The notes under the pieces were generated by a model. The model was not told where the DNA came from. It made no database searches and was given only the letters and a program-made list of their open reading frames with translations. Shown one piece after another: positions 1-13,419 of a DNA stretch of 64,000 nt. The DNA lies in the NCBI RefSeq assembly GCF_026210795.1, contig NC_089450.1:372001-436000 (forward strand), read 5' to 3'. How positions within the stretch are numbered: position 1 is the stretch's first letter; each line of letters opens with the position of its first letter. Made by a program: the position numbers and the translations under genes. The stretch is from Rhizophagus irregularis (Eukaryota > Glomeromycota > Glomeromycetes > Glomerales > Glomeraceae).

Positions 1-244
1 TCTTTGACGATCTTACTGTATAATCGAGAAACCGTTACAATGGTAACGATACCCAAATACCCCGATCATAAATCACGTAATAAGGGGTACATGGCAGTTA
101 AGATACACGAAGGTACTATGCTCCGCGTTCTACGGAAATTTCAATACTAACTGAATTTGAATTATTCAATAATTTCAATTTCTTAGGCGACACAAAGTAA
201 TAAAATTTGGTTTTGGTTTTCATATCCCAGACGGGTCAGTGGGG

Positions 245-660
245 TCAGTGAGAAATTCTTTAAAAAAATTTTATATGAATTTTACATATAAGATTAGGAA
301 CTCTTTAAAAAAAAAATTCACAAATTTTATATGAATTTTACATATAAAATTAGAACTCTTTAAATAAAAAAAATTCATATGAATTTTTACATATAAAATT
401 AAATAAATTTCATATGAATTTTACATATAAGATTAGGACTTTAAAAAAAAAATTTCACATGAATTTCTCATATGAATTTTACATGTAAAAATTAGAATTC
501 TTTACAAAAAATTCATATGAATTTTTTACATGTAAAATTAGAATTCTTTTAAGAAAATTTCATATGGATTTTACATATAAAATTTAGAACTCTTTAAAAA
601 AAAATTTTATATGAATTTTTTATATATAAAATTTAGAACTCTTTAAAAAAAAAAAAATTA
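245..660. repeat. Tandem AT-rich minisatellite, about 8 copies
   Basis: About eight degenerate copies of a roughly 45-60-bp unit. Each carries TATGAATTTTACATATAAAA, then TTAGAACTCTTT, then a poly-A run. The TATGAATTTTACATATAAAA part is a near-palindrome, so every unit can fold. Copies differ by small indels in the A-runs and by CATATG/TATATG changes. No coding potential. Confidence 0.75.
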
Positions 661-878
661 AAAGCAGAGTCAAATCACCGGGTCATTTTTACATTATGAA
701 ACCCAAAAAAAATCAAGTTTGTATGGCCTTAATGAATTTTAAATCAAGGATAATTTTTTTCAACATATTAAAATTTCAGAATTTCAGAATTTCAGATTAA
801 AGATTCTAAAATTTTTTCAATAATCTGAATTTTAAATTCGGAGATAGGACAAAAATATACCCAAAAAAAGGTTACAGT

Positions 879-988
879 ACATTTCGCCGAAAGGACGTTT
901 CGCCGAAAAATAGGGCCAACATTATGCAGAATTATAAATAACTCAGGCCGGGGATTATTTTTCGGCGAAATGGCTTTCGGCGAAATGT
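879..988. mobile_element. Short palindromic MITE-like element
   Basis: The two ends are inverted copies: ACATTTCGCCGAAAGG at the left and its reverse complement at the right, followed inward by a second GTTTCGCCGAAAAATA / TATTTTTCGGCGAAAT pair. The 110-bp unit is therefore almost wholly a foldback around a short core. I cannot see a convincing target duplication, so the superfamily is open. Confidence 0.55.
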
Positions 989-1257
989 CCCGATACCGAC
1001 AAAAATTACCTTAAATTCTTAAATTCTTAAAATTTCTTTGATTTTGCAGATTATTTACCTTAGATTTTGCGGATTTAGGATTTAGGAATTATAAATTATA
1101 CAGTGTAATCCATCCTATTTGGATAACCAAATTATATATGAGGGATATATAAAATAATAAATAAAATTAGCATAAAAGTTATAAATATTATAACATACAA
1201 AAACATCAAATTAATATAATAAAATGAAATTACCTTTTTTGTATTATAGATAAATTT

Positions 1258-1396
1258 GTTTCAAAAGTTGAAATAGTTGAAATAATTGAAATTTGAAATA
1301 GTCGAAATAGTCGAAATAATTGAAATAGTTGAAATAGTTGAAATATTCGAAATAGTCGAAATAGTTGAAACAGTTGAAATAGTTGAAATAATCGAA
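1258..1396. repeat. GAAATAGTY short-period tandem repeat
   Basis: About 14 copies of a 9-10-bp unit GAAATAGTT/C with AATT and ACAGTT variants run without a break. It is simple-sequence expansion with no reading frame of note. Confidence 0.8.
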
Positions 1397-1840
1397 AAAT
1401 TCAAATATTTATTTAACCGATTTTTTTAACCTAATGTAAAGAGAACGCATCAAAAAAAAACTTTCGTGAAAAAAATAAATAAATAAAATCGATCAAAAGA
1501 TCTTTTTTTTTAATGATTACTTTTTTTCTTTTTTTTTCTTTTTTTAAAAAAAAAAGATTATTACAATAAAAAAATAATAATAAGAATAAAATACATAAAA
1601 AAAAAACAATAATCTATTTACTATTATACATTAAATAATTAAAATAATTATATAACACTGAATTAACCTTTTTGGCGTACCCTAATATAAAACAACCCAT
1701 AAAACACACCATATAATATATAAAAATACCTATGTAATAAAATCTTCCATATATATATATATATCTAGTAAATTCTTCTGATACCCCAGGTAAATTCGGG
1801 GTATTTTTTTTTTTTAGCAGTGCTAATAGTGCTAATGTTG

Positions 1841-4158
1841 CTATACGGTAATTTCTATTTTATCATTATCTTCATCAGCTGGTATTCTAATAATTCTTTT
1901 AGCTTTCTTTGATTCCCACCAAACATATAATATATACCAACATATTACTGCTATTAAAAGGAATCCATAACTAATTAATATAGGTGATAATTGTTGAATT
2001 CTACATTGTTTTGAATCAAGTCCTGGACATTGATCATTTACCACAAAAGAAAATGTTAATATAAAAAATCCTGATAATACAAATATTCCAATTGCAATTA
2101 ATGGTGCTTTATAAAATTTTTCTTCATCTGCTGATAATCTAGGTGGATTTTCTTCATTTCCATAAATATGTAAGTCTCTATGTAATTTCCTTCTATTCCT
2201 ATATCGAATTACCTATAAAAATTAATTATTTTTTGTTAAACCAATTGTTAATTAAATTGTTTAACCACATTGTTAAGTACAATTTTTAATAATAAATTTT
2301 TTTTTAAATCATTTTAAAAAAAATCTTATTCTACATACCAATAATCCAACACCAGTAGCGAAATAAAAAATCCAATAACTATACATTGAAAATGCTGAAA
2401 ATAACATAAAACCTGTAACAGTAAAACTACCACCAACAAAAAATATAATTAATGAACACCAAATAAATTGTGCAAATAAAGCATTAATTGGTGTATCAAA
2501 ATGTTTATTCCAAGTTCTTAATTCATAAGAATATACAGGAAAAAAATTTGATGCAGCAGCAGCAACAACAACTCTTGAACCACTAAAAAAAATTAATAAA
2601 ATTTTTATTATTATAACATTATTTATAACTTATTATAACTTGAGATATAATTCATTATTAATTCAATATAATTGACTGTAGAAATTACCTCCATACTGTT
2701 GATGCAGCTGTACCAACTACGGAAAGTACAACTAGAGCGGTGAAAATTCTAACCATTACTTCAGATCCACCAAATAATTGACGAAAGAATGTTGCAGCTA
2801 TTGTTTCATCAGTGTCAGTTGTGTTTATGGATTCTTCTGGTACAACTGAAATAAATGATATATTTACAAGAAGATCTGTACAACGACGAACGTAAAAAAT
2901 GTTAACATCATATATATAAATGAATTACTGAAATCATTGATATACATACACACTAATGTAACAATTCCAACACTAATACTATTACTGTATATGAGCTTCT
3001 TTTCCGGTTTACGAAATTCATCAAGAGAATCTATAAAAAATCAAATAATTCAAATAATTGGTTATATTATTTCAAATTAAAAGAAATTTTAATCTTGTGC
3101 GACTTACAATTCAAACTATTCCATCCATCATAACTAAACATAATCTATAAAAAAAAATAATATCTAAGTAAAAATTCTTTAATGAAAAAAATAACTTATA
3201 CAGAGTTATACTGTATTTATTACCAATAGTATAGAGGAAGAATAGGCTGTAAGATCAGTATTTCCACTTATTGATTGTTGCCAATTTATTCGACTTGTTG
3301 ACCAATTTCCAAGTAATCGACAAATTCCTGCAAATGCTATTATTGTATATGTGACCAACTTAATGGCCGCTAATGATTGATTTATATAATTTGCCCATCT
3401 ATTACTTAGCATATGATATAAAGTTATAACCAATAAAATTAATACCGCTATTATTTTTATATACCTAAAAAAAAAATAGATTATTTATATTTATGTATTT
3501 TATTTATCTGAACATTGTTAAATTTTAAAAAATCATTTTATTTAACAATTACCAAAATGGAGAAAAAGGAAGGTGCCAACCATCCTTATCTGGTTGAAAC
3601 GATACATCATAACGAGTTCCATTAACAGTATACCATAAATACTGAGCCGCAGATTGTAAGACAGCACTCAAAATACCCGGTCGAATTGCGCTAAATAATA
3701 ATAATAAAAAAAGGGTATTGTATTAATATAACGCAAAATCAAAAGTTAATAACAGGATTTCACACTTACAAAATATACATAAAACTAAAGAGATAACTAA
3801 TCATAAGTTTTGGATTTGGAAAAGCAGTTTGTAAATATTTTGTTTCACCACCACTTATCCTATGTATAACTCCAAGTTCAACATAGGTTAATGAACCTGC
3901 CATACTAACTAATCCACCAATTACCCATAATAATAATACGATCCCAGGGGATTTTACCATCTTCCAAATAATTCCTGGTGAAGTGACAATTCCTGACCCA
4001 ATTACGTTATTTATGTTTACACCAATACCATAAAAAACACCAAAGATTTTATTCCTTCCTGGGTCGGCATTATCGGAAGTTTGTGATGGTTGTATTTCCT
4101 CATCATTTTGAGGCATATTTGATAATGTGATTTCATCTTTATCACTTTCTATCGACAT
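1841..4158 (-). CDS. L-type amino acid transporter (LAT/APC family), gene A
   Basis: A complete permease of the LAT branch of the APC superfamily, expected to carry amino acids across a membrane with a LeuT-like fold. Eight exons with GT-AG introns join in frame: 4158-3770, 3690-3553, 3464-3224, 3144-3108, 3030-2950, 2875-2689, 2582-2339 and 2212-1841, giving 562 residues. The start is the ATG before a charged, Ser/Asn-rich tail of about 38 residues. Visible are the GSGI motif at 54-57 in the unwound first helix (a substrate-site motif in LAT proteins), YVELG and SGGETKYL further on in exon 1, YDGWNSLNYSLDEFRKPEKK across exons 4-5, and GSRVVVAAA in exon 7, with about 12 hydrophobic segments. 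Exon 4 is only 37 bp. The closest relatives are genes B and C at 52.9-60.2 kb. Substrate cannot be read from sequence. Confidence 0.9.
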
Positions 4159-4663
4159 TTCGTTTTCATAAAAAAAAAATAAAAAAAGTAATCTTTAAAA
4201 TTTTAATTGATTTTTTTTTGTTGTTATTTTTTTTTTGTTTCTGTATTATTAATTACAGTATTTAAATTTAATCCGTTTATATATAATTATATGATAAACT
4301 GAATTTTTTTTTTATTATACATTATAATGCACTCGTATTTAAAAAAGGAAATTTTGAATTCGAAATTTTTTAGGTTACATCCGTAAAAGAAGGCCTTTTT
4401 TTGTTGAAAATCTTTGACAATCGGCAATAATCGATTTTGATTTCAAAAATTTTTTTTCTAAAAAAGAATCAAATGAATAACAATGATTTATTATAAAGTT
4501 AAATAAATTACACATGCAACACAATTTGGCGTGACAATCATTTTCGTTACAATCATTAACAAAGTTTGACCGAATTGCGTAGTTTCATTATTTATGCTGT
4601 GCTATTACTTGTTCTATAAATTAATCCTTATTATTTTTTTTTTTTTTTGGCTAAAATAAAATA

Positions 4664-4694
<31 letters not shown>

Positions 4695-7600
4695 TAATAT
4701 ATATATATTTCTAATAAATTTACTATACCTTTTTAAATCTAGTATTTAAAATCACGTTATCATTGTTTATAGGAATCAATTACGATTATTACTTTTAAAG
4801 ATCCATTTTTAAAATTTTTAGGTTCATTTAAAAGTACCATAATTAGATTTTTTGATCAAATTTATAAATTTATATAATTGAATATAAAAATAGGGGAGAA
4901 ATTCATTTCTATTTAACAAAGAAAAAAAATGTTTCTTTTTTAATATAAATAATCCTGCAATGTGTAAAAATATTATATTTTGAGAAAAGGGAGAAAAAAA
5001 CTAATCCTAATTAAAACGAATTTAATTTTTGAATTTATTCCTTTTATTTGGAACATAATGAAAGAAAAAAAGAAAAAAATTTTTTTTTTCTTTTTTCTTT
5101 ATCCTTTTTAAAGATGTAAGATTGTGTTTTTTTAATGCAAGATTATGTTTCTTTTCAAAAAATATGTAATAAATATTTATAAATTCATCAAAAATAATTG
5201 TAAATTATTATTATAGTAATTTTTATTGTAAGTTACAATTTTGATAATTTATTGTAAATATACAATTTAAATAAATATTTTTTATTTTAATATATAATTT
5301 AGATAATATATCAAATATTTTATTTTTAATATACAATATTTTATGATATTTTAATATATTAAATTTAAATTAATATACAAATTAAATAATATACAGTTTA
5401 AATATTATAAGATACAAATTAGATAAAATTTTATTGTAATAGACAAATTAATATAACAATTTTAATATTTTTTTAAATATTTTTTATAACCCTTTCAATT
5501 CTTAATAAAGATATTGTTATTGAAAATCATTTTTTTAACTTTCAGTTTATCTTTTCTTTCGATCAAATTTTTTTTTTTAGTTTCTATCTATTGTTACATT
5601 TTTTTTTTGCAAGTAATCGAATAAATTTACTTCATTCATTTTGAATATGATATAATATTGTAACAAACAATAATGCAATTACCAATTATAAACCTAAAAA
5701 AAAATATCTTAGATCAAAAAAGTTATTTAAAATAACCAAAATGGAAAAAAGACCCCTTTTAATTCCTTCATCGTATCAAAAAAAATTCTAACAAACAAAT
5801 CATAAAACTTAAGGAATCTTGGCATGAAATCTTTACAAAGTTTCATCGTATAATTAAATCTTCGGAAATTTATACCCGATTATTTATCTCTTATGTCATT
5901 TACGTAAAAAATGTTATCACTGATATGATATGAAAAGATGTTATCAGCAACTCCAATTCATATTTTGGTTGTATTGTATTATTGTATCACTGTTATAACT
6001 GTTACAATAAATATATCGAATAAGTACCATTATACACAATATTTGTGGCATGAACTTGTTCCATTAATAAATTTAAAATATTTTTATCATAATTACCGTA
6101 ATTCCTTATGATTCTCTAAAACGTATAATCAATAAAATCAATACCTTTTTATTACTATTACTAAATCAAGTTAACCCATGGACGTCATTTGTGTTCATTT
6201 TGGAGGTACAAAAAATAATAATTAATGCATGCATAAAACTTAAACATATCAAGAAACTTTATCTATCTATCTTTCGTTAATATTGTAATATTCGTAATAT
6301 TCGTGAATTTCTTTTTTACGCGCCAAAAATATGCTAGTCGTAAAGAAAATCTATAGATTTGTATAATTAATTACTTTAATAACCGGTGAAATCGAAATAA
6401 TAATATATATAAATTTTGTTTGTTTGTTTGTTTGTTTTTACAAATAAAGATAAAGCGAAATATGTCACTTTATTATGATTCAACTTGTTAATAATTTTTG
6501 ATAAGAATGTTTTTTTTTTTGTGGTTAATGGATACTAAATATCTAAATATTAAATATTGTTAATAAATTAAAATGAAACTTAAATATCTATCTAAACTTT
6601 AAATTAATTAATTATTACAGCTTCATTGAAGTAATATTGATAAAGTTCTATTGAGCAATCTTTGGTGAGATTATTATTACCGTACCCACAGATTTTTATT
6701 GATTGTATTAAATTTCAATAATGAATTTACATAAATATCTTACTTTGACGTTGAATATTATTCATCATTCTACTAGAATTATCTCTAATGTCAGTCAAAA
6801 ATATATCCAGTATCATATAATGGATTTTTGAATATATATATATATATATATATATTCACTCGGATCGAATTTTTTATTAAAAACTTTAATTAATTTAAAT
6901 TCAGAATTTCAGATGTATCTTTCGTGGTAGTTCCAGTATAACTAATCCATTAAGGTAAAAAGCATCAAATTTTGAAACATAATGGAAACTTTGTGTCTTT
7001 TGGTCTTTTGATATTTCGAAACGGGCACTCAATTCATTACATATCTCCTAAATCAGTTCTCAAGAATTGAACTCTTCTTATTTAACATAGGTATGAGTTA
7101 ATTATCTAAAAAAAAGTAAAAAATTAGAAATAATAGTAATAAACCAAGAATATGTAATTTATTGGCAAATATGAAAAAGACGAAAATTTAAGCCTACGCT
7201 TTTATGTGAAACATACCAAAGATTCCACCAAGTAGTTCTCTTCACCTGTACCAAAGAGAACCAGGGCATCATTCATATTAACATCCTTATTAACGAATTT
7301 CTCTTTAGGTAACTACCTGACATCTCTGTTTTTAGGAAATTGGTAATACACAACAGTTACGTAACTGGTTTTGTGTCCACTTATTATGACCTCGTGAAGC
7401 GGTATATGCAGTTTTGTAAATCTATCAAACATTTAAACCATAATACTGATAATAGTAAGATAGACATGTGTACATTGTTAAAAAATAAAAGCCCAATATG
7501 GGCAAAAACTTTATTGAATGCTTTACTTTTTTTACGAGAGAAGAGTGCTCATTGTATCATGTGACTTGTAATGCAGTAGAAATCGTTGCAATAATTCTTG

Positions 7601-9461
7601 AAGGTATGATTACTTTGATAGTAAGAGTGTCAATATCTGAATTATTTTTGATAAGCAAAATGCAATGATTTTCGAATTCGGGTCGTGCCATTTTATCACG
7701 GGTTTCGAAGTCACCTGATTTATAATATACTGTATTTTAATCCCGACTCCCGAGATAAAATTTGCGCTATATGTAACGTATTATGATCCTGTTTACGCCA
7801 TGCAAATTCACATCTATATTTTGATCTTACTGTTGTCCTACGATGTCGTTAGAAATTACGTTAAGAAGGCAACTAAAAGTAATTATAACATGATCATGGA
7901 ACAGTTTCCGGTTACGTGACTTTTTACATTACATTGATATATTTTTATTTCGTAATGATTTTTCACCCGTATTTAAATCACTAGTATTACAAGAGAAGGT
8001 TTAACATCTCCAGGAGGCAGGGCTCAACGTTTGCTATGCATGTACTTTAATTTTATACTAGTCACAATAGTTACCTAACAAAACTCTTTTATAATAATTT
8101 ATAATCCGTATTCATTATTTCCGATCTTTGTTTTTTCTCCGTTTAGAAAACGAATTATCTCTTAATGTTGTTATTAGAATTTCTACTTATAATAAAACAA
8201 TTGTCAATATATTATTCGAATAATCGGACATATTCTCACCGAAGAAAAACGAATAGTAATCTATGCTAATTCATAATAATTCATAAAATGTTACTTCCCA
8301 ACTTTTAATTTCTCGTTAAATTAAAAAATAAATCCAAAAAGTAAAATATCGAAATACTTGGCAATGAAATTTCGAGAGTTAGAGTGTCATTACCTTTTTT
8401 TTAGCATGTTTATTACTGATTTATTAATATTTGTTAATATTCAATCTTTAACAGATTTTTGAAATGCTTTTTCGAATTATTGTATTTTTTTTTTTAGTCA
8501 TTCATCCAAAATTTGGTACCATTCGTCGAGATTTATTGTTTCTGAGTTATTCCGCTTTTTAATACAAAATGGACTCACAATAGCATGCATAATTTTTTAC
8601 ATGTTGATTAACATTCCGAAAATTCGATTTCTTCGTGTGTGATTTTACTGATTTAGATTTTCGATAGTCGCACGTGCGATAAAAGTTTTGCCCCTTAAAA
8701 AAATCAGGGTTGTTTATTATTGGTGCACCTATTACCTTTTTCATATTAGGTTACAAAAGCAATCTTATTTTTTTGCGATAAAGATAACTTTGTCATTATT
8801 GAAATAATGACCCGACATTTGGACAACCCGAATTTTAGTTTGCAAACAAAAGCCAAAGGGACATGCAGAAGCGTCTGCCATTTTGATCGACGCTTAGTGA
8901 AATTATACGTACAAAAATGCTACACCTCTAGAATATCAGAAGACACAATCCTGTCTCATTCTACTAGTCTCAGAAAGAGTATAGTGGGAGAACATTTATA
9001 TTAGCACATGAATAATTTGGTTCCCGATTACTAACAGATAAAGTATATATAATGGAGATAGTGCAGAAGTAGTTGAGTATGTGGCAAATTATTTATTAGA
9101 TTAAATTGTTACTTTGTTACTACACTATTCCATCATCACCACACGCTATAATTTTTAATCAACGGCACGTTGTAACTTTGTAGACATTTGATCCTCGCAA
9201 TAATTTACCTTATACAATTGCTTATAATATACTACTTGAATATTTACGCGCTTTAATATACTACTTGAATATTTTACGCGCTTAATAATATACATATCGC
9301 TTACTACTTACCCACATTATACACCTATATGACTATTCCTAGCATATGAATTACTTGTGTTGATACTTTGACGTGAAATATTGGTTGAATATTTATCTTG
9401 TGTAAAAAATGCCTGGAGGGCATTACCTTTACAATAAATTGGATATTCCTTCGGATGCGTG
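4159..9461. other. AT-rich intergenic region, no supported gene
   Basis: About 5.3 kb without a gene I can support. It contains a TA microsatellite at about 4666-4708, another at about 6834-6855, long A/T runs, and a slightly richer but stop-filled stretch from about 7190 to 9460. Short open frames exist at 7340-7564 and 8807-9004, but they lack family resemblance or a normal start. A duplicated 29-bp unit lies at 9224-9283. Confidence 0.5.
9224..9283. repeat. Two-copy 29-30-bp tandem duplication
   Basis: The unit TAATATACTACTTGAATATT followed by TACGCGCTT occurs twice back to back, differing by one T. A recent local duplication in non-coding sequence. Confidence 0.8.
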
Positions 9462-9722
9462 CTAAGCATAATCAACTTCGATCTTTACAAAGTTAATTTT
9501 TTTCAACCCAATTTTTCCATAGTCTCTTCTGTAAATAGTTTTACTGATGGTCAAGGAGTGTTTATGGAATCTCAGAGAGAAATTTCTCATTATCTCCCCC
9601 ACTCTAGTATATTGACACTCTCCAAAAAAGGCGCCCTTATCAGTGAAAGAAGTCCTATCCACGTCCTCATATACCCCAAAGCGAATAATTATTTCATTTG
9701 TATTTTCTATCATGTATCGCAA
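9462..9722 (-). CDS. Possible short protein, 86 aa (unrecognised)
   Basis: An ATG-started frame of 86 residues with balanced composition, including a GVYEDVDRTSF stretch and a basic C-terminal half. I recognise no family. It has no visible introns or membrane segment, and an overlapping frame exists on the plus strand, so it may be chance or a fragment of a decayed gene. Kept only because its composition is less biased toward Lys/Asn/Ile than surrounding chance frames. Confidence 0.2.
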   Translation of the reverse strand: MRYMIENTNEIIIRFGVYEDVDRTSFTDKGAFFGECQYTRVGEIMRNFSLRFHKHSLTISKTIYRRDYGKIGLKKINFVKIEVDYA

Positions 9723-9996
9723 ATTTTTATGTATTAATTGCTAGTTCCGACAACGATTTATTTCATAATTATTTTATCGAACGAGAATCGAGTCACGTGA
9801 AATAATGACCCAAAAATAAACGTTAATATCAAGGAGGAGCATGATGGTGTGGAACTGCTTCCACTTTCGACGAACATACATATCATCGTACAGCGTCCTG
9901 TTGGGCTGTAATTCGTGGGCAAATAATTTGAAGACAAGGCTTAGACGAGCATTTCGTCATAAATTGTGAGACCGGAAAGGAGTCCTCCCGATCATC

Positions 9997-11665
9997 ATGG
10001 ACACATGTAAGTAATGTTTAATATTAGCTATGTTTTTTTTTTCGTGATATTTGCACAACAGATACTAACAGCTTTAATCTGAACAGCTCAACAACCATTC
10101 TCTTCGTGGAGGTTTGACAAGATGAAAGCACTCTTCGGCTTGAAAGCGGACGATTATAATGAATTACCTACTTTTGTTGGAGGTGTTAAGGATACGCCAG
10201 AAGATACCTGAAAATTTGGTTGTAGGTGAATTTTTGAGATTACACAAGACATACCAACACATCACTAGCACCAACGAAGCTACCCATTGCAAATTTATTT
10301 GCACTGATATATGGAGGTGAAATAAAATCAGTACGAAATCTTCTGGATGGCAAAGTTCCTGTTGATTGGACTATAAAAGGTAGGCAAAATGTTTTTACAC
10401 GAATTTTTAATATTTTTATAGCAGAATTTTTTTTTTTTTGAATCATCAAAATTATCCATCCTATCAAGAGTTTCATATATTGGAAAATTAATTTTTTCTA
10501 CAAAATTATTGATGTGCTACATCTTCTATTGATCATACAAGAATGAACCAAAGCTCTTTGGATTCATATTAATGAGACGCATCGAATGGTAGTACACGAG
10601 CACCGCAGTCAAATTTACTATTAATCACGTGTTTATGAAATATCGCAGTCATTAATCTTATTATATTATCCCGTCGCTATCATTATTAATTATTATGATT
10701 AACCATAGGCAGTCAAACATCGTGAACCAAACCGCCTAGGCAATCGTATTAATTGCGGCTAAAAATAGAATCACGTGAGCGAAGATCAATATTAGTCATA
10801 TTAGTTTACTGATTTTTTTCTTTACTGATTTTTTTCTTTACTGATTTTTTTCTTCATTGATTTTTTTCTTTATTAGAATTGCAGTGTTATACCTTGAGAA
10901 AAAAATCCTATAATATGACATATCAGGAAAAAAAATGTTATTTAATCAAATTGCAATTAGTCAATACACAACCCACTGACATATCTAACAATTTACATCA
11001 AAATGTTAAAAAATGGTATACCATATATATATATATATGAAAGCACTTGGCCAAAGCTTCTATATAGTGGTAAATCTTTTTTGTTTATTATTCTCGATAC
11101 CAATATTTCTTCTAATATTCAAACTCGTAACAGATTTCTGGGAAAAACCAGTTTCGGAATGGGGAGGAATAGAAAATTGGGAGTTATTCTATAAGAAAAT
11201 ACTACAAGAAAAATGGTTCAATCTTCTCATAATTCATTGCGCCTGGAATTAGAAGTGTTGATAATATACGGAGATAAAAGACAAAAGCTTGGAAGAAGGC
11301 TTATGCCATGAGCAATGAATTAAAGGTTAGCACTCCTGGAATACATTTTATCAGTTGGTGTGCTACATCCTGCTCTGTTTGTATGGGGAAGAAGAGTGTT
11401 CGGTCTCCTGTTAGTCTTACACTCGAGATTTATATGGCTTCTGGGATTGGGCCTCAGAGAATCTACCAACAGAAAATGAAGACGTGAACGAACTCGTTCT
11501 CTTATGCAAACAATTCCTAATATACGGGGTATGTTATTTTTATTAGTTTTTTCTTTATATATTACTAAGACATTACTAATGAAAGTTTAATAGAATCTTG
11601 TAGATCGTGTAGGGCGAACGGCAGAAATTTGCGGGAAGAAAGCAAAAGATTTTAAATATAAAATA
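9997..11665 (+). pseudogene. Decayed multi-exon gene of unrecognised family
   Basis: Several coding-looking blocks lie in order on the plus strand. A tiny first exon ATGGACACAT ends at a GTAAGT donor (10007). After the acceptor at 10086 comes a frame reading QQPFSSWRFDKMKALFGLK and onward to a TGA near 10210. Then come a block near 10250-10380 containing IANLFALIYGGEIKSVRNL, a block at 11013-11252 with WEKPVSEWGGIENWELFYKK, a Cys-rich block at 11311-11525 (SCSVCMGKK), and after a probable intron (GTATGT at about 11529, AG before 11595) a short ESCRSCRANGR tail ending in a stop at about 11663. Frameshifts and stops separate the blocks. I do not recognise the family; the Cys pairs could bind metal. 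A decayed or badly assembled single gene is the simplest reading. Confidence 0.4.
10806..10874. repeat. Four-copy 17-bp tandem repeat
   Basis: ACTGATTTTTTTCTTT is repeated about four times head to tail with one TTCATTG variant. It falls inside the presumed intron or gap of the decayed gene above. Confidence 0.75.
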
Positions 11666-12673
11666 GCAGAAGAGTCCTCTCAAATAACAACAATAAAAAC
11701 TGTACACCTAGACAAATTTAAACTCCCGTAAGGTAAGGTCGTTTTACATATATATTGAATACAGCTCTTATAGTATCATTAATAAAGTCCAAAATTTTTT
11801 ATTATAGGCCTTCACGATCGCAAGGTTCGAATAATTAATGACGCAAACCTCATATTACGTTAAATACATATAGCAAAAAACAAACATAATTTTTTATTTT
11901 AACCCATATCATGTTCCCAATACTTTATTAAGAGATAATTCTGTAGAAAAATTTGAATCTGGAGGGGACGAACTTGTAAAAGGAAACCGGTTTATCATAT
12001 GTATGTGCTCCTTAAATCTTTTAAATGGCCTATCATTGATACGTGGTAAAAAAATGTTCTACTAATGTTATTACGTCTGGATGATGATACTGTGAATATT
12101 TGATGGAGATAATAATTTAAATTAAACTTTACCATCAGAAAATTTTTCAAATACTGAATTGGCTATTAGTAATATCATTGATTTAATGATACTAGTGGGG
12201 AGATGAATTCTGAATAACTTTGATATTACTCCAGTACAAAAACAACCTTTAAATTCAGCTGATTTGGATTATGATCATTATTAAATGGATTTATAGAAGA
12301 TACTGAAAGGAATCTTACAGATTCCGGAAAATCATAAATCTTAACTTTAGGTTTTTTTTATGTTTTTTTTTATCACTAATTAATAATTTTATAATATGTA
12401 TAATAACATTTTGTAATGATTTTAATATTTTGTAATATAATGACATTTTATTAGTATAAATAGTATATTGGATATAAATAAATAATTTTTTTTTCGTTTT
12501 CATTGAAAAAAATTTTTAAAGATCTGCATATTTTGAATTAGATTTATTTATTAACTATACTATGAGTATATAAAAAAGAAGTATTGTATGGAACGATATG
12601 TACGTATGTATGGTAATAAATGTATGCTTACGTATGCTTATGTATTATAATTGTATCCATACATCTTTGCTGA
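11666..12673. other. Intergenic, nothing recognised
   Basis: AT-rich sequence with stops in all frames. A stretch at about 11930-12300 is less biased and could be a remnant of coding sequence, but no frame is long enough to call. Confidence 0.4.
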
Positions 12674-13066
12674 TCGTGGGCCATTATATGTTACTGTCAA
12701 TTTGGAAAAGCTCTTATCCAGAGACGAAGTGAAATAGCGTCTGAAAAACAAGTTGATCTGGAATCCAATGCTGTCAGTAGAATTTTAAATATGGAAGTTA
12801 GAGCTCAGCTTCCTGCAGATACTTCTGATGCACTTTTATGGAAAAGAATCGAGCAGGCCAAGAAACTCTGGAAGCTTTTTGATGCACATTCATTCTCTGT
12901 TAGCAGTATTTCAAAAATGACGTATGAAGACATTCAGTATATCATAGATAATGTGCCAGTTGACTACAGCATTAAGATAGAATCGTCCACCTGTGCTCAG
13001 CCGAAAGACACTTTGTTAAGTGATGAGAAAAATTCTGAATTGTCACATCCTGATCTCAGGCAATAA
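12674..13066 (+). pseudogene. C-terminal fragment related to the double-RING gene
   Basis: An open frame runs from just after a stop at 12671 to 13066, with no ATG before 12791. Its residues (QFGKALIQRRSEI, then RIEQAKKLWKLFD and YEDIQYIIDNV) line up with the C-terminal part of the broken gene at 14638-15972 (YFDFGEVLYLQYKEL, RMERAGKVYKLFN, DSNVDRVIAGV). Lacking the zinc-finger N-terminus, this looks like a truncated paralogue whose 5' end was lost. The two copies lie about 2 kb apart in the same orientation, pointing to a tandem duplication followed by decay. Function unknown. Confidence 0.5.
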
Positions 13067-13419
13067 ATTCAAATTCGCGATTGTGGCGTAGTCTAGTCAT
13101 GTGAGATCAATGATATGAGTAACCGAAATATAGATCGTCGGCAGAAACAGTTTAGCAGAATTAAAATAGCAATAAATTTACTCCTTGAATAGACAAACAA
13201 TTAGAGAACAATAAGTTTACATAAATAAATCATGCATAAACTGATTAATTGATAATTTACGCAGTACACGTATAATTCAGGGCAGACGATAAAATTAATT
13301 ATGATCCTGCGTAGTATTCGTTTCACATCATTTGACTTTCTGACTGTATTTATACATCATCTCTAAACTCATCAATTCTATTCATCTCTAAAATCTTATC
13401 AATTTTATTCAATTCTAAA

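Larger units (their letters stand above)
1..1840. other. AT-rich intergenic region
   Basis: No gene is seen here. The stretch holds a tandem AT-rich repeat (245-660), a small palindromic MITE-like element (879-988) and a short-period GAAATAGTY repeat (1258-1396), listed separately. The rest is homopolymer A/T and low-complexity sequence downstream of the LAT gene that ends at 1841. Confidence 0.6.

Noticed and set aside
7340-7564. Open frame of 74 codons
   Set aside because: Starts at TTG, has no ATG in position, and has no family resemblance.
8807-9004. Open frame of 65 codons from an ATG
   Set aside because: Short, no family signal, no intron or neighbour support; chance is likely.
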